Position numbers and translations under genes: made by a program. Positions 37,051 to 48,500 of a stretch of DNA of 64,000 nt are shown piece by piece (position 1 is the stretch's first letter; each line of letters opens with the position of its first letter). The notes under the pieces were generated by a model that saw nothing but the letters and a program-made list of their open reading frames with translations, searched no databases and was not told where the DNA came from. This DNA comes from Liolophura sinensis (taxonomy: Eukaryota > Mollusca > Polyplacophora > Chitonida > Chitonidae), in contig NC_088295.1 in NCBI RefSeq assembly GCF_032854445.1, forward strand, positions 46,365,385 through 46,429,384, read 5' to 3'.

Positions 37051-38880
37051 ACCCATTCTGCTACATTGGATAAAAGTGAAAACTGGTATGCTCAATCAAA
37101 TGCCCTTCCTCAAGCCCATCCGTGTTGAGAACTTACTTTATTAACTAATGAAGTTTCTTTATTAGGAGGTTATGTTTTTAGCAGCTTTCAGTAGTTTGTT
37201 TGTCTTTTTTTTCTGTTGGCAACTTTAAACAATATTTCGCCAGCAACAGAAAGGCAGAGTATTCTTCCTTTGTGTGTAGTGTGGGGATTTGTACATGTAG
37301 CCGTCGTGGAGGACTGCATTCTAAGAGTTCCTTTTAGGTATTGCTTGAAATGTTCGTAAGAAATTTGTAAAATCTTGCCGAAAGTTATGGTATTTAAACC
37401 CGTAGCAAGTAAAAATACAGAGCATTTGTGAGCTTTTTTGATGAATTAAAGTTTGAACTTGCCTGGGATTCAACAATGGCCTATTTGTGTATCAGTCATT
37501 CATGGGACATGATTTCTTATATTGCTGAATAGATACATGCTGCACATAGGTGAACTGGTTATAAACAATTAACTATTTGTTTAAATATTTATGGATAAAA
37601 GATTATTACCTGCACACATTGGCATGTTTATAAGAGTGTGACAACTCTAAGCAGATACAATCAATCAGACATGTATCCTCTCATTTGGTGGCACTCAGTA
37701 CAGGTTTTGTTGGAGTGAGGCAAACAACATCTGTGCTTATTAAGCTGGCTATAGCTACGAGAAAATTTATAATTCTCATGCAGTGGTATTGTCACTTTTT
37801 TTTTTCGTCATGTAATGTTAAAAACTGTAGTGCCAAAATTGCATTTTCTTGTAAACACTTGAAACCAGCAATATTTTTAGACCTCTTTTGTTTTTGTGAG
37901 GTGCCTTGAAAATGACACGACGTGTTTCTTATTCATGCATGTCATCAGGTAGCAAGAAATTAATCATGTTGATCAATCAGGATTGTTTGCACACAGCTGC
38001 CTAACCGATAATGTGAGAGGGACACAGGTGTGCCTGTCTTTGTCAAGGATGGAGTACTGGAGAGCATCAACTTATTGCTCTGGCTTGTGCCCTTTATATA
38101 ATGACGGGGTGATTTTATATGTGTACATGATGTAGATACATTTCAGATGCTCTAGCTGGCTGCAGTTGGTGAAGACCTGTTACAGCACTGCAAAAGCTGT
38201 ATATATATACATGCCAATTCGACAGATATTGTGATTTTCGAGTTTTTCGCCAGTGGATTGAACATTCTGCTGTATTGTAAACCTTTATCCAAACTCCAGA
38301 CTGGTCTCATGTGATCGAGCCACCTGCAAGACAACGATTTCAGACAGATTTCTGGGTATATTGTTACACTTCATTGATTCTGACGTGTAGATCTCTTCAT
38401 GCGTGTTATACTTGTCCATGCAGTTGTAAATTTTGTTACCATGAGTGAGTTCAAACATCTTCAGCAGCAGCTGAAGAAAGGAATACATCTTAAGAGCACA
38501 TGGTTAAAATTGTAGCTTGTTCCAGGCTGTTAAGTGTTGACAATATGTATGTTATTTACCATGGTATTGTGTATTTCTGTGCATGTGGCTTTTAGAAATT
38601 ATTATACACATTTTCTTTTAAAGTGTTGTGTGGTTAATTAATTTGTTTTATTTATTTGATTGTAGTTTAGCACCAATCTAAAATTTGTTTGACGTACACA
38701 ATGATGATCAGCTTTATGGGTTACATTGGAGTGCCTGCATGGCATAAACCACCAAATTTTGGCAAATTACTAACAAACCTTTCCACATTTTATGTAAAGA
38801 CGAGCACACCATATTGGGTTAAGATGAGTGATGTTCAATGGCTACATGAGTGTGGTCCATGGTTTTATATTGTGACAAAG
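37051..38880. other. unassigned AT-rich DNA
   Basis: No gene or repeat was recognised. Confidence 0.3.
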
Positions 38881-38883
38881 GTC

Positions 38884-39005
38884 TCATAAGCAGTGGGAGT
38901 TGGGGGTCTGCAAATTCCCTGTTAATGCAAGGCCAGGATTGAATACGAACCTCATGTGTCCTTTTGATTGACATGATTGAAAAGCAAGTGCCCCTACTGT
39001 AGTTC
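38884..39005 (-). mobile_element. SINE family 3, diverged copy
   Basis: Parallels the copy at 1735-1880: gcaaattccctg, aggccaggattgaatacgaa, the tcatgtgtcc segment and aaaagcaagtgcc occur in the same order. Confidence 0.45.
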
Positions 39006-40858
39006 CTACTAGACCAAGCCTGTGTTAACTAAGGGTTTGTTTAATTATAAATGCACTAAAAATGCATTGATGATTAGGTCAAATTGGCGAATGACACTGA
39101 CTTGATCCCTTAATTATACTGGTGTGGGTGTCAGAACAGTTTTTATTATCATTATATTTCAACTACCTGTTATGATAATCTCACTTTTTCTGACAATCTC
39201 AGGCAAAAATAATGAAATGATGGGTTCAGATGTGCAGAGGAAAACCTTAATGATGTTTGATAGGTGGCTGGAAACAAGAAATCAAGTGTTTCATTTTTTT
39301 TCTATCAAGTCAAGTGTCATTATCATTTATATTTAGTTTTTGTAAGTTTTTAATTCTCTTAGAAACACACTTTGATAATAAAATATGTAGATTTGTGGTT
39401 TTCAAGCAGTTTTCAAGTGTTCACACATCATAAGCACATAGTACGAGATGGTACAGGAGAGCTCCTAGGTTTTGTGACTTCACTCTAGATAGCTGTAACA
39501 TGGCAAAATGGCGTCACCAAATGAATGCCTAGGCACTGACGATTGTTTGGTATTTATTTTGTTGATAAAAGGTGTAGAATTTTTTAAATACTTTATTAAT
39601 TAATTCAGCTTGAGTGACTGACTTTATGTTCACTTTAATGCTTTTAATGATTTTCCAATTATTTAAAGGCTTTCTGATCTTTATGTCTGTAAAAGGAACA
39701 ATTGCTTGGACAGATCACATTTTCCACAAATTAGATGGTATTTAATTTTTATGTTTATAACCCTCTGATGACATCCATTCTGCCCGTTAAACAAAAATTT
39801 AAATTGGTGTGGTGAGATTTTTGGCTATCGATATGGGATATGACTTTGTGAGCACGATGTTGTATTGCTGGAGCGCATTATGGTTGTAAATCAGTTTCTG
39901 TTGAATATCATGTGACAGTGTCTTGACCAATGGAAACTAAGAATCAGTGTATGATATATAATAATAAATGCTTAACAAGATCAAGGTTTTGGTATACATG
40001 CACTTCGCATTTTGTGATTGAACCATGTGCCTGCCATGATTTAAGTGTGTTTAAATGCGTCAGTCAAATTGCTTGGAGATTTTATCTATTTAATCTGCCG
40101 TAAGCCGTTGGGAGCGTTACCTGCATTATTGGGCTGGAGAACAAGGTGCGTATAAAACATTGGTGGAAAGTGGCTGGTCCTGTATTTACTCCCTACTCGA
40201 GTTCATCAAAATCAGTGCTGTAGCACTGGCAAGTAAATCCCCAGTCAGACCTGGGGCAGGGTCATTATTTTCAGATTCTGATTCCGATTCCAGTTTGGCT
40301 ACTTAGTGTCCGAAACTATGAGATATTCAGTTATGTGTCTGTATGCAGTGGCATGTTCTAACAGGCTCCCCTAAATTGCTGGCAAAGACACATAGCTAGA
40401 GTGTAACCGTTGACAAAAGGTCTTTATTGATTTGCTGGGTAGTAATATTTTCATCAGCTTCATTTCCATGTAAAAGTCTGTTGCTCAGCTTTTTTTGCTT
40501 TCTGATTGGTGGCAGATTTCGTGTTTGTCCAGCAAAATAAATCTGCTTATTGTTCCCCACAATATGATGGCCATGCAGCTGGACACCTGTAAATATTGGA
40601 TAGTTTATGGGTGTTCTGGATTAATATAGACCCATTTCTGTTTCACTCAGGATTTTATGCCATTTGTTTTGGTGTTAACCCTGATCTATTTCTCCCTGGA
40701 GTGCCATGTGTTACATCGATTTCTCACAGGTGGAGCAGAATCTGTTTAAATTACTACCTCCGAGTATAAATTCAGTATCCACAGAATCCTGTTTTATAGG
40801 TTTTGTTGACTTTGACATTTTACTGGTCATTTTTTCTCCTTTTTTTCTTCTTCCAATT
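39006..40858. other. unassigned DNA, probably intronic or upstream of the Popeye gene
   Basis: No gene was recognised. An acceptor-like gatttctcacag/gtggag occurs near 40730, but the following frame resembles nothing known. Confidence 0.3.
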
Positions 40859-40859
40859 G

Positions 40860-41120
40860 AGAGGCCTCTGTGGCCGAGGTGGTTAGCTCGCTAACATGGC
40901 ACAATGACCCAGAAACCTCTCAAGAATGCGGTCGGTGTGAGTTCAAGTCCAACTCATGTTGACTTCCTCTCCATTGGTATGTGGGAAGGTCTGCCAGCAA
41001 TCTGCGGATGGTCATGGGTTTCCCCTGGAATCAGCCTAGTTTCCTCCCACCATATAATGCTGGCCACCGTCGTATAAGTGAGATACTTTTGAGTACGAAG
41101 TGAAACAGCTTTAAATAAAT
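40860..41120 (+). mobile_element. SINE family 2, full length but diverged
   Basis: Head gaggcctctgtggccgaggt, B-box-like gagttcaagtcc, tail gtataagtgagatactttt. Substitutions throughout mark an older insertion than the neighbour at 41349. Confidence 0.8.
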
Positions 41121-41348
41121 GCATGCTCCTCTTCAATCTCTTTGAACAGAAGTTAGCATGTACATTACTGGTCTTTGAGACTGCCACTATACTTTAGCAA
41201 TTATTATTAACCCTCCACCAAGTGTCAACATCCAAGAAGTTTCTTCTATATTTTAATTTTGAGTTGCATTTGTTTATGCACACACTCTCTAGTGACATGA
41301 TCTGTAATGCACATAATTTTTGTTTCGAGTAAATTAATATTACAAATT

Positions 41349-41592
41349 TGGGGGGCCTCCGTGGCTCAGTTGGTTAGCGCGCCTCTCACCAATGCGGTTG
41401 CTGTGAGTTCAAGTCCAGTTCATGCTGGCTTCCTCTCCGGCTGTACGTGGGAAGGTCTGCAGCAACCTGCGGATGGTCGTGGGTTTCCCCCGGGCTGTGC
41501 CCGGTTTCCACCCACCATAATGCTGGCCGCCGTCATATAAGTAAAATATTCTTGAGTACGGCGTTAAACACCAATCAAATAAATAAATAAAT
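41349..41592 (+). mobile_element. SINE family 2, short-head form, with 18-bp target-site duplication
   Basis: Complete head, body and (AAAT)n tail. The direct repeat aaattaatattacaaatt occurs at 41331-41348 and 41593-41610. Compared with 28617 it lacks the roughly 25-bp agcgcagcgtaatgacccagg block, as does the copy at 15920. Confidence 0.92.
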
Positions 41593-42279
41593 AAATTAAT
41601 ATTACAAATTCAACATAGTGAAAATTTTATTACCTTACAGAATTCAATTACCTAATTAATTCCTAAAATTCATTGGGTAAAGTGTAAACCTGTTAAATTT
41701 ACGTGTTAAAATGCAGTAAGTAAAGACGTATATATTACTCACTGTCACTGTTATTCACAAGTTCTTTCTTTCAGATACATGCATTGTATGTTGCTAGAAA
41801 GTTTTATGGTTTGCAGATTTATGAAGTCTACATGTAAGAGCTGTGTTATTAACATGATTGTGCCATATTATGAACTAACACTAATTAGATTAATAGCATG
41901 ATGAATTATTGTTTTTTTTTTTCAAGAAGGACACCTATGTATTTTGCAGCCAGGGGCCTTCATGTTTCATAAATCAGTTGTAATTTTGCTCCTGGCATGA
42001 CTTCCATGATAACCGACACATTTTGAAGAGATGGTCACCATTGTAAATGTGCTTTTTTGTTGTGACAGCTTTGTAAGATGGGTCTCTGGTTTATGAATTA
42101 GTTTTTACACATCATGCATGTAGGAAAGGCCACTTACTTGTAGTTACCATTTTTATGTCACAAATAATTGTGGTATAAATTTATACGCTGCTCTAAAGCA
42201 GACAAATATACATGTTGGCTGCATTCCATCCAACTGCTACCCACTGTACTACAATCACAATCAATGGTTGCTGCTGCAG

Positions 42280-42517
42280 ATTGAATGGACAACGCTGTTA
42301 ACTGATCAAAACGACACAGAGATGTGGATATCCAGTGGCAGTGGGAGTGGCTCCCTGAACTATACCCTGGCTGCCCTCACCCCCCTCAAAAGCTGTGTCA
42401 CCTTCCTGCCAGCCAATCACATCATCTATCACCTGGCTAACTTGGCTATCTGCGTGGGATTGTTTGCCCCCAGTGGCACGTATGGGGTCCTTTTCCTGCA
42501 TACCCTCTTCATGTTTG
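42280..42517 (+). CDS. Popeye gene exon 1 (first recognised): glycosylated N-terminus and first membrane segments
   Basis: Encodes the extracellular N-terminus with NDT and NYT sites, the LKSC...HIIYHLANLAICVGLF segment and the start of the second membrane helix. The donor is tttg/gtaagt at 42518, phase 1. The acceptor is placed at ctgctgcag/att (42279/42280), but its pyrimidine tract is weak. The open frame continues upstream to a stop at 42121 without an ATG, so an acceptor near 42201 is also possible and the start codon must be in an upstream exon, or is Met15 at ATG 42322. Confidence 0.8.
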
Positions 42518-45500
42518 GTAAGTGCGATTTTAAACTAAGCTACAGTTTTCTTTTCAAAACTTTCTTTTCTAAAATTTTGAAAATTTAGCTTTGACAGGGT
42601 GTGAATGATAATGGCTAATAATGCCACATCAGGGCAAGACAGAATTTGAAATATGTTAATTGTTTGTGACTGATTATTTTGTTTCTTTTAATACATGTAC
42701 ATGCACATTGTTTAAATTTAACATTTTGTAGCTCGCTAGAGTGGGAGTTTTGTTTTGTCAAGGGGTATGACTATTAAAACTGGACTGTTGTATCCATTCA
42801 AAGGCTCTTTTATTGTTAAAATATGAATTTTAATTTCACCCAGTTTAGATATACATTTATAATTATATATAATATAGATTGTTGTGATCCTAATGACTGA
42901 CAGGTTTAATTAAACTGAATAAATGAAGAAAGGCATGTGTTGTGCCCAATTTACATAAAATGTGCATATAAGTACAAAATAAACACTGTCAGCAGAGAAT
43001 TTCTGGGTCTGTGGAAGCTCATGCTGTTCAGTGAGAGCTTGTCCTCTACATTTTCATGTGCGTAGTGCACAAAACAAATTCATGTACGGTCAAGTTTAGA
43101 GGCAAAACAGTTGTGTTTGTGTGTGGCAGGGTTTTTACTGATGTCAGTCTGGGCCTGGATGATTCTCTGTGCGCCCGATGTCTTCTCCTGGAACTTTGCC
43201 TTCATGGTCATCAATGGAATACAGATGCTGTTTATCACCTACCGCATCAGACGCATCAAGTTTTGCGAGGAACTGGAGGAGGTTTATGATTCGCTGTTTG
43301 CCCCGTTACGAGTATCCAGGTTCGTTACCCGATCTTTCATTTTACTCTCAAGGGATAAAAGGCGATCAGTCTTCGGATAATGTTTCTGATAAACGGTTTG
43401 TAGGCTTTGCCCCTGAAGATATAGAGGCAGACAGCATTGTAATGTATGCCTTGCTTAGTTTGAGGATGCCAATCAGCTATTAGAGGTGTTAGATTTTGAA
43501 GCAAGGCCAGAGTTATTTTATTTCTTGATTAACAAAGCATGCTTCACTGTTCTACAACTCTGAGGAACATAGAGAAACTATGAAACATGCAAATGTTGAC
43601 TTGTATTTTGTGTGCTATGGATAAATTGATGTAGCAGTGACATTTTTTCTTGATAAATCTCTTCAGAGCCGCCTAAAGTGCCATTTATTCTAGTATACAT
43701 GTAGTTGGAAAATGTTTATTACACGTGGCTAGTTCAGATTTTTGCTACGCAAATCTTCCAACTTTATTGCTCTTACTAGCATTTGTCAGACTTGAATTTA
43801 ATGACACGGCCACTCATGCTCTCTTTGCACTCCTTGATGTCATTTTTCTTTGGACTTTGCTCCTTGTGATTAGTATATTACAGTTTGTTATCCACTTTGT
43901 GAAAAAATTAAGGTAAATAAACAAAATATGTACATGAACCTGGTGGTTTACGTACACATGGACTTTAATATATATGTATAAAATATTCTTGAGTACGGCG
44001 TGAAAAACCAATCAAATAAATTAATAAAATAAATAAATTAATTTAATATATATAATATTAAGTTTCCTTGATCCACCCTTAAATCTGGCACTACTACTAC
44101 CATAAAAGTGAGAAGATATTACATTAGGGAGGAAATATCGATAAAATGAGTGAATATTTGTAAACAACGTTTTTGTTGGCCTGCAGGGCGATGTACAAGA
44201 AGCTGACAAGCCCTGAACACTGCACCCTGATGACCCTACACCCAGGCGAAAGCTACGCCACTCAGTCAATCACAAAGACGGACAAGCTGGGACTCCTCGT
44301 GTCTGGGGTGTAAGCACTATTGTCTTGTCTCTTTGTTCTTGTGTCTGCTGTTTGTCTCAGTAAATAAGCTGGCACTCCCTGTGTCTGGTGTGTAAATGCT
44401 ATTGTTTTGTCTCTTTGTTCTTGTCTCTGCCGTTTGTCTGCAGTAAACCATGGAGCTTACTATGTCTGGTGTGTAAGTGCTATTGTTTTGTCTCTTTGTT
44501 CTTGTCTCTGCCGTTTGTCTCCAGTAAACAAGCTGGACCTCCTCGTGTCTGGGGTGTAAGTGCCATTGTTTTGTCTCTTTGTTCTTGTCTTTGCCGTTTG
44601 TCTCCAGTAAACAAGCTGGACCTCCTCGTGTCTGGGGTGTAAGTGCGATTGTTTTGTCTCTTTGTTCTTGTCTGTGCTGTTTGTCTGCAGTAAACCAGCT
44701 GGAGCTCACCATGTGTGGGGTGTAAGTGCTATTGTTTTGTCTCTTTGTTCTTGTCTCTGCCGTTTGTCTGCAGTAAACCAGCTGGAGCTCACCATGTCTG
44801 GGGTGTAAATGCTATTGTTTTGTCTCTTTGTTCTTGTCTCTGCCGTTTGTCTGCAGTAAACCAGCTGGAGCTCACCATGTCTGGGTTGTAAATGCTATTG
44901 TTTTGTCTCTTTGTTCTTGTCTCTGCCGTTTGTCTGCAGTAAACCAGCTGGAGCTCACCATGTCTGGGTTGTAAGTGCTATTGTTTTGTCTCTTTGTTCT
45001 TGTCTCTGCCGTTTGTCTCCAGTAAACAAGCTGGACCTCCTCGTGTCTGGGGTGTAAGTGCGATTTTTATGTGTCTTTGTTCTGGTCTGCCGTTTGTCTG
45101 CAGTAAACCAGCTGGAGCTCACCATGTCTGGGGTGTAAGTGCTATTGTTTTGTCTCTTTGTTCTTGTCTCTGCCGTTTGTCTCCAGTAAACAAGCTGGAC
45201 CTCCTCGTGTCTGGGGTGTAAGTGCGATTGTTTTGTCTCTTTGTTCTTGTCTGTGCTGTTTGTCTGCAGTAAACCAGCTGGAGCTCACCATGTCTGGGGT
45301 GTAAGTGCTATTGTTTTGTCTCTTTGTTCTTGTCTCTGCCGTTTGTCTCCAGTAAACAAGCTGGACCTCCTCGTGTCTGGGGTGTAAGTGCGATTGTTTT
45401 GTCTCTTTGTTCTTGTCTGTGCTGTTTGTCTGCAGTAAACCAGCTGGAGCTCACCATGTCTGGGGTGTAAGTGCTATTGTTTTGTCTCTTTGTTCTTGTC

Positions 45501-48500
45501 TCTGCCGTTTGTCTGCAGTAAACCAGCTGGAGCTCACCATGCCTGGGGTGTAAGTGCTATTGTTTTGTCTCTTTGTTCTTGTCTCTGCCGTTTGTCTGCA
45601 GTAAACCAGCTGGAGCTCACCATGTCTGGGGTATAAGTGCCATTGTTTTGTCTCTTTGTTCTTGTCTCTGCCATTTGTCTCCAGTAAGCAAGCTGGACCT
45701 CCTTGTGTCTGGGGTGTAAGCTTTAGTGTCTTACAGCTGTACAGCTGTTTATCTTGACAAAGACATGAATGAATCTGGCCATGACCTTTTTTAGAATTAA
45801 ATTTTTTACACTGTAAATCTGCAACCTTTTCAACCACCACAGCACTTTTTAAAGTGGAATTTATGCTTACAATTAGTATGAAAATGATGCTAAAAATCAA
45901 TTTTTGGTATCACTTAAGATGCATTTAAGTTTCATGAAACTGTGCAAATTATTCCTCTAGAACCCGTAGTTCTCTAGAAATGTTTCAAAATATTGGTGGC
46001 AGAGGTGGTTGAAGAATTAGGTTAATTTCATCCTGATGGAATTGCTCACCAGCTAATCACCCCGCTGTAGGAATTGTAGTTCGCACAGTTGATTTTAATA
46101 GCGGTGAAACGTACTTGTTGTACAAGTAGATTCAAATCACTTACTTTTATTAAACTAATCATGCATTCACATGTACACAAGAACAGTTGTAGAGATTATT
46201 ATGGTGTATTGGCTATGAAGTTCTTTATTTTATTTGCTGGTATTCTTCTACTCATAAATGTTTTAACCATATTGCGATAGTGTTAAAGTGTGGAAACTCC
46301 AAGCAGGTAAAATATAAGTTAACAGACAAAATGATCTAAAACTAAATATATGAAATGGAGAAGCACCTTAATTCTTCAACCTTTTCGCATATGTAAGAGC
46401 AATTTTCAGTGCAATTTGCACACATTTTTAAGTTGATTTTGGAGACAAAACTACATTGGTTGTATTGACCAGTTTCAGGACTTCACAAAAAGTGCAAACA
46501 TGCAAAAAGGTTGAAGAATTACAGTAGTTACGGCCGTGTTTATTTTTTCTTCTGTCTCAGGATTAATGTGTACAGCAGCCAGACGTTCCTACATCATATC
46601 TACGAGAGACAGTTCATTGACTCTCCAGAGTTTGAGTCCAGTGTCACGGGAGAGGAGAAATACGGGGTAAGCTGCCCATAAATGTATGTGTATAGTGGTG
46701 ATAAAGTGTGACATACCAAAATCTCAGTCATATTGATTTGTACATTCTCCAGCTTTCACTGTTCATGGGGCTGGCATAGTGACAGTGAGTGTGTGACGTT
46801 CACAGTGTAATGGTCATTGAACACCATTTGTCTCCCACAAGTATGGCGTACAAGCCTGTCTGTAACACCTGAGAAAGTTCATCACTTTATTTATTTATTT
46901 ATTTGATTGGTGTTTTATGCCGTACTCAAGAATATTTCACTTATACAAAGGCGGCCAGCTTTATGGTGGGAGGAAGGCGGGTAGAGCCCGGGGGGAAACC
47001 CACGACCATCCGTAGGTTGCTGGAGGCCATCCCAGGTACTTCATCACATTAAACACCAGTCAATCAAAGCGTGAATCTGTCTTGTAAATTTTGATTTAGC
47101 TACTCAGATGGAACGCTTGACTCAAAAATTCGTGGATGAGTATTGAACATTAAACGAGTACAAAGAAGATTTGGCAAATATCATGGTTTGTGTGGTGCAT
47201 GCATGCGGTTGAAAGTGAAAATGAATACAGTATAAATGGTCTCTTATTTAATATATATCATCTGCATGATGACTTCATATTTTGTGACTTTTGATTGACA
47301 GGTGTCCATCATTGGGGCAACATCCTGTCGATACATCTTTTGGCCCAGACAAGCTTTGGAATACCTGCTGATTAAGGAACCCTACCTGGCCAATCTGATG
47401 AATATTATCATAGGCAGGGACATTGCCACAAAACTGTATGCTCTTAATGACAAGGTATTAAGAAAACACTGTTAATTACATCAAACTGTTTGGGGGAGAG
47501 TATTGTGTCTGCTCGGTTATTAAAGATGCTTGCTTTTTAATCATTACTCAGGGAACAAAACGTGGGATCAAGCCTGTTCACAGACAGGAAATTTTCAAGA
47601 TTTAACTGATTCTTTTGTTCTCATGGACTAGGAGGCAGTAGGTAGTCGATGGTGCAGGGTTTTTTTGGGTCTTACATGAAGTTTAAAGAAAATTACATAC
47701 CTTTCACAGTATTATTTATTTATTTATTTGATTGGTGTTTTACGCCGTACTCAAGAATATTTCACTTATACGACGGCATTATGGTGGGTGGAAACCGGGC
47801 AGAGCCCGGGGGAAACCCATGACCATCCGCAGGTTGCTGACAGACCTTCCCACTTACGGCCTGAGATTACATTGCAAGAATCAAAATGACAGGCTAAAAC
47901 AAGCTGGTGCAGAGCCAGCTGCGTTCAGTTTACCAGTTTATTAATGTTTGCGTTAATACACTAGTAGTAATCTGATCAGTAGATGTAACATCTGATTTGC
48001 CCACAGAGGGCTCAAACTCGAACCTTTCACACTGGGTATTGGTGTGCATCCGGCAAATCTGGACCGAGCTATGTTGATTTGACGGAGGACACCAAAATTG
48101 TTGGTGGATCAGAATAATACATATATGTATGACTGCCATGTTCTAAGTGAAAAATTCTTGAGTAAAAAACAATAGTTTATATACCATTTATATAAAGACA
48201 ACTGTTTTTACAAGAAGCAAAGAATAGTTTTTTGAATAGTGTGAAGTCAAGATTCTTTAGTTATTTTTTCTTTTAAAAGTTATCTCTTCCTCTAAAAAAA
48301 ATCATTCAGTACAAATCAAATAAATTTTCACTATTATTTTGGAGTAGCCCAAATATCAGCCTTGTCAAAATCGGTAACAAAAGTTCCTAAAATTTATCAC
48401 ACGGGTCACATTAAAACTACATGTATTTCAAACTGATATTTACTGAACAGCAATAATTTGAGCTGTTCTTGGTAAACACAGAAAATTTGATTTGATTAGT

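Noticed and set aside
40706-40894. Frame after acceptor-like ttctcacag as an upstream Popeye exon
   Set aside because: No family resemblance and no good donor before the SINE at 40860.
42264-42284. ATG at 42264 as Popeye start codon
   Set aside because: It is out of frame with the Popeye reading frame and meets TGA after six codons.
44317-45900. Minus-strand frames of 131 and 149 codons in the 83-bp array
   Set aside because: They are antisense readings of the donor-bearing intronic repeats and break with unit variation.
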